Origin: GCA-2794515 sp033763335
Lineage (GTDB): Bacteria; Chloroflexota; Anaerolineae; Aggregatilineales; Phototrophicaceae
Direction of reading: 5' to 3'
Length of the DNA: 64,000 nt
Assembly: GCA_033763335.1 (NCBI GenBank)
Contig: JANRKU010000010.1
Location: forward strand, 34,055-98,054
A program made the translations under genes and the position numbers. The notes under the pieces were generated by a model. That model was not told where the DNA came from. It ran no database searches and was given only the letters and a program-made list of their open reading frames with translations. Shown here in pieces: positions 16,608 through 25,309 of this stretch. Positions within the stretch are counted from its first letter, which is position 1, and every line of letters starts with the position of its first letter.

Positions 16608-16637
16608 TTGACTTTCACTATGAACATTCATTATACT
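16608..16637 (+). promoter_or_regulatory. Sigma-70 promoter for the FecR-like gene
   Basis: TTGACT (16608-16613), a 17-base spacer and TTATAC/TATACT (16631-16637) lie about 50 bases upstream of GTG 16685. It overlaps the divergent yebC promoter. Confidence 0.6.
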
Positions 16638-16658
16638 CGACAGTCAAAAGCAAGTCGA
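16630..16658 (-). promoter_or_regulatory. Sigma-70 promoter for the yebC-ruvCA-thyX operon
   Basis: On the minus strand TCGACT (16658-16653) and a perfect TATAAT (16635-16630) are 17 bases apart. Its -10 box overlaps the -10 of the divergent plus-strand promoter, so the two should compete for polymerase. Confidence 0.6.
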
Positions 16659-16684
16659 GATTCCGAAATTAGGATAAATATACT

Positions 16685-18055
16685 GTGCCACAACCATCTG
16701 CATTAGCAACAGAAGAGATTGAATATATCCCCACAATAGAGCCAATTCGTCTTGCATGGGGGATCTTGCTTATTTCATTTGGGATATTTTGTACCATCTG
16801 TATTTCTAGCCTGTTATTAGGGCATTTTTTCTTTTTTCAATCATCAGTCTCTTTGGATATGACATTAACGGTTGGCAAAGGTACAGTGCGCGTAAAAGTG
16901 GGTAGTGAGCGAGAACAAGCCGAGAGCCGTTTTCGTAACCTGACCTCAGAAACGACCATTAGCACCGATAGCACCGATTTATGGTCACAAGCCACGATTA
17001 CATTTGTTGACCCCAATTACGAACAACTCATTATCACCATGTCGCTCAAAGGCAACACAACGGTACGCTTAGAAAATGCTACCCGTCCACGATTTAATTG
17101 GACATCGGCAGATTATCAGATTAGCCTTGTGGATTTGACGGGTGAAATTGACATATTGGTTTCTGATGGCTTAAACCGCGATATATCGGTGTCTATTCTC
17201 ACACCCAATGGCGTCGAGATGCTTTTATTGAGCAGTGGGCGGTATGTGATTGATGCGTCATTGACCGAGGTCAGCATTACCAATCGGTCTGGACAAGCGG
17301 CGATACGTGCTAATGCCAATAATCCTACTGCTGAATCGGTGGGAAAAGGGGAAAAAGCCACTCGGATGGGCGAAGAAACGATTATCACACGCACACCGGC
17401 TATGATTGAATTACTCGAAAATAGCGATTTAGAAACCTTAATTCCCTATCAAGATGGGTCAACCCAAATTATTAATGACCCGCCATTTGATTGGACATGT
17501 AGCAACGGACCTGCTAATAATTTGCCTAGAGGCAATTATTATCATGATATTGCACCAGATGGGCGGGTAAGTTTGCACCTTAAACGATTGAATGGTGCAA
17601 CATCAAATGGTTATACTCGTTGCTCACAAGTTTTTGCAAATGGCTTGGATGTGACGCAATATGATTATTTGGCATTTCAAGCTGTGGTATACATCAATTA
17701 TCAGTCATTAGAGGGGTGTGGTACTGAGGCGAGCGAATGTGCTTTGATGCTTAATGTGGAATATACCGATGTGAATGGGGCAAGCAGGCGTTGGTTTCAT
17801 GGGGTCTATGCCCGTCCATTGCCTTCTAGCTCATCGTGGAAGCGTATTTGTGATGACTGTGTGCAAGAACACGTCCTCATTTATGAGAAAACATGGTACA
17901 TTTATAATAGTGGGAACTGGTTAAATTTATTTATAGCAGACCGTCGCCCCGCCAAAATTAATGAAATCCGCTTTTATTCAGAGGGACATGAATATGATGT
18001 TTTTGTGGATGAAGTGGCTATTTTGGCACGTCCGATAGAAGCTGAACAACCATAA
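16685..18055 (+). CDS. Membrane-anchored FecR-like protein with C-terminal carbohydrate-binding-like domain
   Basis: The 456-residue protein begins with GTG behind an AGGA site. One membrane helix lies at about residues 22-50. The outer part starts with a FecR-like beta domain (about 60-250; GKGTVRVKVGSE, DLTGEIDILVSDG, GQAAIRANAN). After a linker, residues 280-450 form a beta-rich domain like the galactose-binding/CBM11 type (FDWTCSNGPANNLPRG, DYLAFQAVVYINYQ, NEIRFYSEGHEYDVFVDEVA) with several Cys. A surface sensing or adhesive role is likely; no anti-sigma domain is visible on the short cytosolic side. The zinc-ribbon gene follows 12 bases later. Confidence 0.7.
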   Translation: MPQPSALATEEIEYIPTIEPIRLAWGILLISFGIFCTICISSLLLGHFFFFQSSVSLDMTLTVGKGTVRVKVGSEREQAESRFRNLTSETTISTDSTDLWSQATITFVDPNYEQLIITMSLKGNTTVRLENATRPRFNWTSADYQISLVDLTGEIDILVSDGLNRDISVSILTPNGVEMLLLSSGRYVIDASLTEVSITNRSGQAAIRANANNPTAESVGKGEKATRMGEETIITRTPAMIELLENSDLETLIPYQDGSTQIINDPPFDWTCSNGPANNLPRGNYYHDIAPDGRVSLHLKRLNGATSNGYTRCSQVFANGLDVTQYDYLAFQAVVYINYQSLEGCGTEASECALMLNVEYTDVNGASRRWFHGVYARPLPSSSSWKRICDDCVQEHVLIYEKTWYIYNSGNWLNLFIADRRPAKINEIRFYSEGHEYDVFVDEVAILARPIEAEQP

Positions 18056-18067
18056 GATGGTGGTATC

Positions 18068-18622
18068 GTGATTAGTGAAGAGACAATCAACAACATAATT
18101 ACCCTTGCTGGTGGTTACATGGGATTGGTGGTAGGGGCATTTTGGCTTGGCAGTGTTATTTGGACATTCAAAGATATTCGCGCCCGTTCCCGCGATTTTG
18201 TCGTCCGCATTTTCGCGGTGGGGCTGGTGGCATTGCTCACCTTGCCCGGATTCATCCTCTATTTGTTCATCCGCCCCAAAGAAACACTCGCAGAAGCCTA
18301 TGAACGCTCATTAGAAGAAGAAGCATTGCTTCAAAACATTGAAGAAAAACCGACTTGCCCCGGATGTAGTCGGCGGGTCGAGGTATCATGGCAAGCCTGT
18401 CCGAGTTGTCATACACGCCTCAAAAAAGCCTGTATTCAATGCGGTCAGTTACTTGAACTTTCATGGAAAGTTTGCCCACATTGCACAACACTACAGACTA
18501 ACCTAAATACCACTGATGTTTTATCGGAATTGACCTATAAACCTCAAAGCACCTCTCGTAAACGCCAAACCAGCGAAACATACAACACGACTGGTCTGGA
18601 ATTTATTGACGAGAACGAATAA
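18068..18622 (+). CDS. Two-helix membrane protein with double zinc ribbon
   Basis: This 184-residue protein starts at GTG 18068. Two hydrophobic segments lie near residues 15-32 and 50-70, followed by a cytosolic helix. Two zinc ribbons follow, with four CxxC pairs (CPGC, CPSC, CIQC, CPHC) spaced as in the double-zinc-ribbon family. The tail is polar and Thr/Ser-rich. Such ribbons commonly mediate protein or nucleic-acid contacts; the target is unknown. It probably shares a transcript with the FecR-like gene. Confidence 0.75.
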   Translation: MISEETINNIITLAGGYMGLVVGAFWLGSVIWTFKDIRARSRDFVVRIFAVGLVALLTLPGFILYLFIRPKETLAEAYERSLEEEALLQNIEEKPTCPGCSRRVEVSWQACPSCHTRLKKACIQCGQLLELSWKVCPHCTTLQTNLNTTDVLSELTYKPQSTSRKRQTSETYNTTGLEFIDENE

Positions 18623-18642
18623 TTGTAAAATAGATTAAATCA

Positions 18643-18669
18643 TAAGGGCGCAACAGTATTGCGCCCTTA
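18643..18669. terminator. Bidirectional palindromic terminator (GGGCGCAA family)
   Basis: A perfect 11-bp stem TAAGGGCGCAA/TTGCGCCCTTA with loop CAGTA lies between convergent genes. It is nearly identical to the element at 45720 and shares its core with the one at 13981. Confidence 0.75.
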
Positions 18670-18692
18670 CAAGATAATACATGCTAATTTTT

Positions 18693-20141
18693 TTATGCTT
18701 CTATGGTGTGGATTTTGAGGAAATTGGTCTGATTCACACCGCCAAAAGGCACCCCTGCAATAACAACAACCGTATCACCACGCTGTGCATATCCCTCTTG
18801 TACCATATATTGAGAAACCACATCCAACATTTCATCTGTATTATTAAAATTGGGGATGAGGATGGGTATCACACCCCAAACCAATGCCATTTGACGATAG
18901 GCAACAGGATTGGGTGTCACACAGACAATGGGCGCACGCGGACGTTCACACGCGACACGCCGAGCCGTATACCCACTTTGGGTCACGGTAACAATCGCGC
19001 GTGGGTTGAGTACCTCAGAGATAAAATAGGTCGCTTCGCTGATAGCATCAGAAATAGCTTCGCCATTGGTATTGAGGGTGTTATGTTGTGACCATGTAGC
19101 AGGGCGATTTTGCCAAATGCTCTGTTCTGCAATGGCGGCGATAGTTGCCATAGTTTCGACAGATTCAAGCGGATATTGTCCAGAAGCACTTTCGTTACTG
19201 AGCATCACCGCATCTGTGCCGTCTAGGATGGCATTATACACATCACTGGCTTCAGCACGGGTGGGGCGGGGGGAAGCAACCATAGAACTCAACATTTGTG
19301 TGGCAGTGATAACGGGTTTGCTGGCTTTGTTGCACAGCTTGATAATCCGTTTTTGATGAAATGGCACTTCTTCTGCGGGGGTTTCGACACCTAAATCCCC
19401 ACGCGCCACCATAATGCCTTCACAAACATTGATGATTTCTTCGATATTTTCCAATGCCTCATGTTTTTCGATTTTGGCAATCACGCCAGCATCTTTGCCC
19501 AAATGACGCATGAGCCAACGCAATTCACGAATATCATCGGCAGAGCGCACAAAGGACATGGCGATATAATCCACATCCTTTGAAAGCGCAAATTCAATAT
19601 CTTCGCGGTCTTTATCGGTAATAGCAGATAAGGTGAGATGAGCATTAGGAGCCATCACCCCTTTACGAGAGCTGAGAACACCACCCAAAACGACCTCACA
19701 AACGAGACCATTGGGTACGAGGTCAACAATCATAAATTCCAAATTGCCATCATCCAACAACAGGCGCAAACCGGGCTTTAGGTCACGGACAAATTCTGGA
19801 TGTGGAAGCCTTACCACATTATTAGTACCATCAGCCTCGTTGAGTGTGAGGGTGAGCCTATCCCCTTTTACCAATGTGATGGGATTCTTAATCGCTCCCA
19901 CCCGAATTTTTGGACCCTGAATATCTGCTAAAATTGCGACAACACGTTTTTCTTCATCGGCAATTTGACGAATGAGGTCAATAGATTGTCCATGTCGTTC
20001 CTTGTCGCCATGTGAAAAATTGATACGAGCGACATCCATACCCAATTGAATAAGGCGACGGATTTTATCCTCGTCCCAAGACGACGGACCGATAGTGGCG
20101 ACAATTTTTGTTCGTTTGGTGTGAATACGCGCTAAAACCAC
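18693..20141 (-). CDS. pyk: Pyruvate kinase
   Basis: It converts phosphoenolpyruvate and ADP to pyruvate and ATP, the last step of glycolysis. Key segments are TKIVATIGPSS, the ARINFSHGD substrate loop, the ILADIQGPKIRVG B-domain entry, IAKIEKHEALENI with the catalytic Lys, VARGDLGVE, and VITATQMLSSMV. In the last, Ser replaces Glu of the usual MLESM. At 482 residues it has normal bacterial length with the C-terminal allosteric domain. Translation starts at GTG 20141 behind GGAGG. It lies downstream of eno on the same strand. Confidence 0.96.
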   Translation of the reverse strand: MVLARIHTKRTKIVATIGPSSWDEDKIRRLIQLGMDVARINFSHGDKERHGQSIDLIRQIADEEKRVVAILADIQGPKIRVGAIKNPITLVKGDRLTLTLNEADGTNNVVRLPHPEFVRDLKPGLRLLLDDGNLEFMIVDLVPNGLVCEVVLGGVLSSRKGVMAPNAHLTLSAITDKDREDIEFALSKDVDYIAMSFVRSADDIRELRWLMRHLGKDAGVIAKIEKHEALENIEEIINVCEGIMVARGDLGVETPAEEVPFHQKRIIKLCNKASKPVITATQMLSSMVASPRPTRAEASDVYNAILDGTDAVMLSNESASGQYPLESVETMATIAAIAEQSIWQNRPATWSQHNTLNTNGEAISDAISEATYFISEVLNPRAIVTVTQSGYTARRVACERPRAPIVCVTPNPVAYRQMALVWGVIPILIPNFNNTDEMLDVVSQYMVQEGYAQRGDTVVVIAGVPFGGVNQTNFLKIHTIEA

Positions 20142-20196
20142 AACATTTCCTCCAAGTTCAAGTCACAACGCACATGGACATCTATCATAGCGCAAA

Positions 20197-21483
20197 TTAC
20201 AGTTTTAGGTTAGTGAATGCTTTCAATCCCGCATAAACTGCCGAACTACCCAGTTCTTCTTCGATACGAAGGAGTTGGTTATATTTGGCAACGCGGTCGC
20301 TACGGGCGGGTGCGCCTGTCTTGATTTGACCAGAATTCATGGCAACGGCTAAATCTGCGATGGTGGTATCTTCGGTTTCACCACTCCGATGGCTTGTAAC
20401 GACTGTCCAGCCATGACGTTGTGACAATTGGGCGGCGGCGAGTGCTTCGGTGAGTGAGCCGATTTGATTCACCTTAAAGAGCAAGGAATTGGCGGCTTTT
20501 TCTTTGATAGCACGTTGGACACGGGTCACATTGGTAACAAGCAAGTCATCACCCACGATTTGCACACGGTCTCCGATGGTAGCGACCAACCGTGACCAAT
20601 TTGCCCAGTCGTTTTCTGCCAGACCATCTTCTAGGGAGATAATGGGGTAGCGATTGACCCAATCTGTCCAAAATTCGACCATTTGCTCGCCAGTGAAAAC
20701 TTTGCCTTCAATGTCGAGATGATATTTTCCATCTTTATATAGTTCAGACACGGCAGGGTCTAATGCAATGCGAATTTGTTCGCCGGGTTTGAAGCCAGAT
20801 TGGATAATAGCTTCCATGATGACATCTAAGGCGGCTTGATTTGACCCTAAACTGGGGGCAAAACCACCTTCATCGCCAACATTGGTTGAGTGACCACCCT
20901 TATGTAATACTTTTTTGAGGGTCTGATAAATTTCCACACCCCATTGCAACCCTTCACGGAAGCTAGATGCGCCGACAGGCATGACCATAAATTCTTGGAA
21001 GTCGGTGCTACCAACGGCGTGCTTGCCACCATTCATGATGTTCATCATGGGGACGGGCAACACATGGGCATGGACACCGCCCAAATAGGCATAGAGGGGT
21101 AAGCCAACAGACGCAGCGGCGGCATGTGCCACAGCCATCGAAACACCCAAAATTGCATTTGCACCCAATTTACTCTTGGTGGGTGTACCATCAAGGGCAA
21201 TCATTTTGTCGTCAATAGCTTTTTGGTTGAAGATATATTCACCAACAAGGGCTTCTGAGATAATTTCATTAACCGCGGCGACAGCTTTGAGGACACCTTT
21301 GCCACCAAAGCGTTTGGCATCACCATCACGCAATTCGAGGGCTTCATGTTCGCCTGTGGATGCGCCACTAGGAACGATGGCACGTCCAAAAGACCCATCT
21401 TCCAAAAACACTTCTACTTCAATTGTAGGATTTCCGCGTGAATCTAGCACCTCACGGGCGTGAATACTTTCAATAACAGACAT
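20197..21483 (-). CDS. eno: Enolase
   Basis: Enolase dehydrates 2-phosphoglycerate to phosphoenolpyruvate. The protein has family length (428 residues) and shows EVLDSRGNPTIEVEV, GDEGGFAPSLGSN, SLEDGLAENDW, the LLFKVNQIGSL catalytic-Lys segment and SHRSGETEDTTIADLAVA. An AAGGAGA ribosome site precedes ATG 21483. The leader holds a small hairpin at 21516-21534 (GCCCA/TGGGC arms). A TnpB element is inserted about 115 bases upstream, so eno's own promoter should lie within 21490-21600 or be supplied by the element. Confidence 0.97.
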   Translation of the reverse strand: MSVIESIHAREVLDSRGNPTIEVEVFLEDGSFGRAIVPSGASTGEHEALELRDGDAKRFGGKGVLKAVAAVNEIISEALVGEYIFNQKAIDDKMIALDGTPTKSKLGANAILGVSMAVAHAAAASVGLPLYAYLGGVHAHVLPVPMMNIMNGGKHAVGSTDFQEFMVMPVGASSFREGLQWGVEIYQTLKKVLHKGGHSTNVGDEGGFAPSLGSNQAALDVIMEAIIQSGFKPGEQIRIALDPAVSELYKDGKYHLDIEGKVFTGEQMVEFWTDWVNRYPIISLEDGLAENDWANWSRLVATIGDRVQIVGDDLLVTNVTRVQRAIKEKAANSLLFKVNQIGSLTEALAAAQLSQRHGWTVVTSHRSGETEDTTIADLAVAMNSGQIKTGAPARSDRVAKYNQLLRIEEELGSSAVYAGLKAFTNLKL

Positions 21484-21589
21484 GAATTTGTCTCCTTAAT
21501 TGATTTGACTGAATATGCCCAACCTATAGATGGGCTAAAAGAGGACTATACCCCTTTCGACCCAAAAAAACCACTGTGATAACCTAAAT

Positions 21590-21720
21590 TTAACGCTTGT
21601 GACGCTCCACATGCCCACTTAGGCAGTGGCTTCTGTTGTACGCACGGCGTTACCTACCGCCCACGTTACCCAACACGGGTGCGTCCCACCCGCCTTTTCT
21701 TAAAATATTGATTGCCGCAT
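21590..21720 (-). ncRNA. Candidate omega RNA (right-end guide RNA) of the TnpB element
   Basis: In this family the guide RNA comes from the 3' end of tnpB plus the right end and runs into the flanking DNA. Here the tnpB 3' end, the 21613-21630 hairpin and the conserved-looking GTGGAGCGTCAC terminus (minus strand) are in the right order. The guide would be the flanking bases below about 21601. The location is by analogy; boundaries are not proven. Confidence 0.4.
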
Positions 21721-22915
21721 TGTGGTCTCGGTCTAACGATAATCCACACTGCTCACACTCTACCCATCTCGTAGATAGGGTGAAATTCTCAAATGCACAG
21801 CCACAATTTGAACACCATTTGGATGTATTGGCGGGGTTGATGATGAGTAACGCACGATTGGCACTCACAGCCTTATACGTGAGGTACTGTCTCAATATTC
21901 CCCACCCACTATCCAAAATGGACTTGCTCAAGTGGCGGTTCTTAACCATATTCGTGATGCGTAAATCTTCTAGGACAATGCCATCATAATTTTGCACAAA
22001 ATAAGTTGAAATTTTATGCAGAAAATCACTCCGTTGGTTGGCAACATGACCATGTACTCGTTGCAACCGTGTTCGATTTTTCTTGTAGTTGTTGCTCCCC
22101 TTCACCTTGCGCTTCAATGCCCTTTGTACTTTCTTCACTTGTTTTTGGGCTTTGCCATAGTATTTGGGATTGTCTATCTTTTCGCCATCACTGGTGGTGA
22201 TGAGTGAGGTAATGCCGACATCTATCCCAACATACCGCCCCGTTTTGGGCAATTCCTTGCTTGGTGGTTTGGTTATCACAATAGAGACAAACCATTGACC
22301 CGCTTGGTATTTCACACGGATGGTTTTTATTACTGCTCCCTCTGGCAACGGGCGGTGCATCCGAATCGGGATTTTACCCACGCCTGTGATGTGTAACCGA
22401 TTGCCAATCACCTTAAAGCCATTGCCATGTTCTTTAAATCCGAATGAGTGAAAGCGACTGGCACTCTTGAAGCGTGGATAGCCTACCTTTTCGCCTGCTT
22501 TTTTCTTCCCTTTCGCCCATTTGAAGAATTTCTTCATGGCTTTATCGAGGTCGTTGGTTGCCACCTGCAACACATGGCTATGCACTTGTTTATTGCCTAA
22601 AAATGTCTTTTTGTAGTGCTTGATGAGGGGTTCTTGGTCTTTTTTGCAGACTGTGCGACCTTCAAGCTCATAGGCATATTTGCGTTCTGCGAGGCACATA
22701 TTGTACCAATAGCGAGCTACATTCAAGATATAAAGCAATGCCTTTATTTGGCTACGTCGTGGATAGAGGCGATATTTGTAGGTAACAACAGGTTGCATTA
22801 CTCAATACCTTTGTTATGCTTGAATTAACTATAATTATACAATCTTTTGAAATTGGTGCAATAAAAACACGCCTAACCACTGCCACTAAAGTGGCGTGGC
22901 TTGCGGCGGGCTAAA
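21601..22915 (-). mobile_element. IS605/IS1341-type element carrying tnpB only
   Basis: The element consists of one tnpB gene flanked by different subterminal hairpins, as in the IS200/IS605 superfamily, rather than by inverted repeats. The left-end hairpin lies at 22877-22899 (CCACTGCCACT/AGTGGCGTGG with one bulge). The right-end hairpin lies at 21613-21630 (GCCCACT/AGTGGC with one bulge), just past the tnpB stop. No TnpA (Y1 transposase) gene is present, so movement would need TnpA in trans. Outer boundaries are approximate. There are no target duplications, as expected for the family. Confidence 0.75.
21650..22798 (-). CDS. tnpB: TnpB (IS605 OrfB), RNA-guided nuclease family
   Basis: The 382-residue protein has an N-terminal helix-turn-helix/beta-barrel part (TYKYRLYPRRSQIKALL), a central RuvC-like nuclease and a zinc finger. 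The catalytic triad is intact: Asp193 in GIDVGIT, Glu277 in VLEDLRI and Asp358 in DRDHNAAINI, close to D191/E278/D361 of ISDra2 TnpB. Zinc ligands are Cys329/Cys332 and Cys348/Cys351. No frameshift or stop is seen, so it may be active. TnpB proteins use a guide RNA from the element's right end to cut DNA beside a short motif. The product could instead be classed simply as an IS1341-type transposase. Confidence 0.93.
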   Translation of the reverse strand: MQPVVTYKYRLYPRRSQIKALLYILNVARYWYNMCLAERKYAYELEGRTVCKKDQEPLIKHYKKTFLGNKQVHSHVLQVATNDLDKAMKKFFKWAKGKKKAGEKVGYPRFKSASRFHSFGFKEHGNGFKVIGNRLHITGVGKIPIRMHRPLPEGAVIKTIRVKYQAGQWFVSIVITKPPSKELPKTGRYVGIDVGITSLITTSDGEKIDNPKYYGKAQKQVKKVQRALKRKVKGSNNYKKNRTRLQRVHGHVANQRSDFLHKISTYFVQNYDGIVLEDLRITNMVKNRHLSKSILDSGWGILRQYLTYKAVSANRALLIINPANTSKWCSNCGCAFENFTLSTRWVECEQCGLSLDRDHNAAINILRKGGWDAPVLGNVGGR

Positions 22916-22989
22916 GTCTTAAATCTGTCAGTGTGTTTTGATGATAATTATCATAGACCATATGCCGTTGCAGAGTAACACGCAATGAC

Positions 22990-23018
22990 TTACAATGTGG
23001 ATTATCACTGTATATATA
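22990..23018 (+). promoter_or_regulatory. Promoter for the cysteine desulfurase-mnmA operon
   Basis: TTACAA (22990-22995) and TATATA (23013-23018) are 17 bases apart, a short distance upstream of ATG 23036. Confidence 0.5.
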
Positions 23019-23035
23019 GAAAAGAGATTTTCGTC

Positions 23036-24211
23036 ATGAAAACCACCCGCGATGTTTATTTAGATTATTCCGCCACGACTCCTCTTGATAAGCGCGTTTT
23101 AGAAGCAATGATGCCGTACCTCACGGAGATATATGGCAATACATCCTCAACGCATCGGCATGGGCGCAAAGCGGAAGATGCGATTGAAAATGCCCGCCTC
23201 AAAATGGCAAAAATCTTCAATTGCAAACCCTCAGAAGTGATTTTTACCAGTGGTGGCACAGAAAGTGATAATCTGGCGATTCGTGGGGTGGCTTGGAACG
23301 AACAAAAAACAGGCACAGGGAAAAATCATATTATCACCACACCAGTGGAACACAGCGCAGTGGGTAAAACAGTCGGTCAAATGGCAGATTTCTTGGGATT
23401 TACAGCCACAATTTTGCCAGTGGATGACCACGCGATGGTAGATGTCGAAGAATTTGCCAATGCCTGTACCGATAAAACAATTGTCGCCAGCATTATTTAT
23501 TCCAATAACGAGGTCGGCACAATTGCCCCTCTACCCAAATTAGCAGAACAGGCAAAAATGCGCGGTGTCTTGCTTCATACCGATGCGGTACAGGCGGCAG
23601 GTCAATTGTCGTTGGATGTGGATTTGCTCGGCGTGGATATGATGAGCGTTTCTGCTCACAAATTTTATGGACCTAAAGGGGTAGGGGCGCTTTATTTGCG
23701 CGATGGTGTGACTATTGTCCCTAGCAACACAGGCGGAAGCCATGAGGAAGGGCATCGTCCGGGGACACTTAACACGGCAGGTATTGTCGGCATGGCGGAA
23801 GCATTGGTGCTGGCTTATGAAGAACAGGCACAGCATTTAGGTCACTATCGAGCATTACGTGACCAATTGGTGGAGGGCATTTTATCCCGTATACCCGATA
23901 CACGACTCACAGGGCATCCACAGGAGCGCCTGCCATCACACGCGAGTTTTGTTTTCCAAAATATAGAGACCAACGAATTGCTCATGCACCTCGATATGAA
24001 AGGTATTTCTGCCAGTGGCGCATCGGCATGTAAGACGGGGAATCCAGAACCGTCTGGTGTATTATTGGCGATGGGATTTTCTAGGGCAGAAGCGGGTGGT
24101 AGTTTGCGCCTAACCGTTGGGCGCTATACCACAGAAGAAGAAATCGCTTATGCGATAGATACCCTCGTGGAAGTGGTCGAAAAATTACGTAGATTGAGAC
24201 GAGCGAATTAA
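23036..24211 (+). CDS. Cysteine desulfurase (IscS/NifS family)
   Basis: This PLP enzyme takes sulfur from cysteine for tRNA thiolation and Fe-S clusters. ATG 23036 begins the family N-terminus (VYLDYSATTPLD); the frame upstream of it is promoter sequence. TSGGTESDNLAI and VEHSAV hold PLP contacts, SVSAHKFYGPKGVGAL carries the Schiff-base Lys, and SGASACKTG carries the persulfide Cys. The length is about 391 residues. mnmA follows after only 3 bases, which points to delivery of sulfur to tRNA 2-thiouridine. Confidence 0.95.
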   Translation: MKTTRDVYLDYSATTPLDKRVLEAMMPYLTEIYGNTSSTHRHGRKAEDAIENARLKMAKIFNCKPSEVIFTSGGTESDNLAIRGVAWNEQKTGTGKNHIITTPVEHSAVGKTVGQMADFLGFTATILPVDDHAMVDVEEFANACTDKTIVASIIYSNNEVGTIAPLPKLAEQAKMRGVLLHTDAVQAAGQLSLDVDLLGVDMMSVSAHKFYGPKGVGALYLRDGVTIVPSNTGGSHEEGHRPGTLNTAGIVGMAEALVLAYEEQAQHLGHYRALRDQLVEGILSRIPDTRLTGHPQERLPSHASFVFQNIETNELLMHLDMKGISASGASACKTGNPEPSGVLLAMGFSRAEAGGSLRLTVGRYTTEEEIAYAIDTLVEVVEKLRRLRRAN

Positions 24212-24214
24212 TTG

Positions 24215-25309
24215 ATGCGAAATAATGCAGATATACGGGTTGTGGTGGCGATGAGCGGTGGGGTAGATAGCTCAGTTGCCGCCGCGCTCCTCAAAGAACA
24301 AGGCTATGATGTGGTCGGCATGATGATGCGCCTATGGTCAGAAGAGACCGTTGAGGGTGGGGCGCATAATCGGTGTTGCACACCAGAGCAACTCAGTGAT
24401 GCGCGACGCATTGCCGATAAATTAGACATCCCGTTTTATGTGTTGGATACCAAAGAGGTATTCCGCAATACGATTGTCGAATTTTTTATTGACCAGCACC
24501 GTCAGGGTGTCACACCCAATCCGTGTATTGAGTGTAATCGACATATTCGATTTACCTATTTATATGACAATGCCATGGCGCTGGATGCCGATTATTTGGC
24601 AACGGGGCATTATGCCCGCATAGATAGCACCCCAGACGGCGAATTTCGCCTACGGGCAGGCATAGATGAGGCAAAAGACCAAAGCTATGTGCTTCATGTC
24701 CTTCAGCAAAAACACATGGCACACACACTTTTCCCGATAGGCGAATATCCCAAGTCAGAAGTACGCAGAATTGCCGAAAAATTTGGATTGCTCTCGGCAA
24801 AAAAGAAGGATAGTCAGGATTTATGCTTTTTGGGCGATGGTGATTATCGGCGTTTTTTGAATGACCACGCACCAGAGATGATGCAACCCGGTCCGATTGT
24901 CCTGAAAAATGGCGAGGTAATTGGCGAACATCAGGGTTTAGCGAATTACACCATTGGGCAACGCAAGGGGCTTGGTGTGGCATATTCTGAACCCCTCTAT
25001 GTGATTGCGACCAATCCCTATCGCAATGCGTTGGTGGTCGGTGTGGCAGATGATTTGGGCAAGGATAACCTCATCGCCCATCGGGTCAATTGGATGGGTA
25101 AAAACCCACCCACAAAGCCATTTCGGGCAGGGGTCAAAATTCGCTATAAGGCAAAAATGGTCGAAGGGCTTGTGACCCCTCTGGATGACAACCAGATGCA
25201 CATCCAATTCGATACCCCGATGCGCGATATTACACCCGGTCAAGGGGCTGTGGTCTATGATGGTGATGTGTGTATTGGCGGGGGGATTATCCGCAAAGAG
25301 ACGAATTAA
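24215..25309 (+). CDS. mnmA: tRNA 2-thiouridylase MnmA
   Basis: MnmA thiolates U34 of Lys, Glu and Gln tRNAs using ATP and persulfide sulfur. The PP-loop is AMSGGVDSSVAA. The catalytic cysteines are about Cys104 (NPCIECNRH) and Cys204 (DSQDLCFLGDGDYRRFL). The YTIGQRKGLGVA segment of the barrel domain is present. At 364 residues the length is normal. ATG 24215 is preferred over TTG 24212. The stop overlaps the stop of the convergent gene by 4 bases, leaving no room for a terminator. Confidence 0.96.
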   Translation: MRNNADIRVVVAMSGGVDSSVAAALLKEQGYDVVGMMMRLWSEETVEGGAHNRCCTPEQLSDARRIADKLDIPFYVLDTKEVFRNTIVEFFIDQHRQGVTPNPCIECNRHIRFTYLYDNAMALDADYLATGHYARIDSTPDGEFRLRAGIDEAKDQSYVLHVLQQKHMAHTLFPIGEYPKSEVRRIAEKFGLLSAKKKDSQDLCFLGDGDYRRFLNDHAPEMMQPGPIVLKNGEVIGEHQGLANYTIGQRKGLGVAYSEPLYVIATNPYRNALVVGVADDLGKDNLIAHRVNWMGKNPPTKPFRAGVKIRYKAKMVEGLVTPLDDNQMHIQFDTPMRDITPGQGAVVYDGDVCIGGGIIRKETN

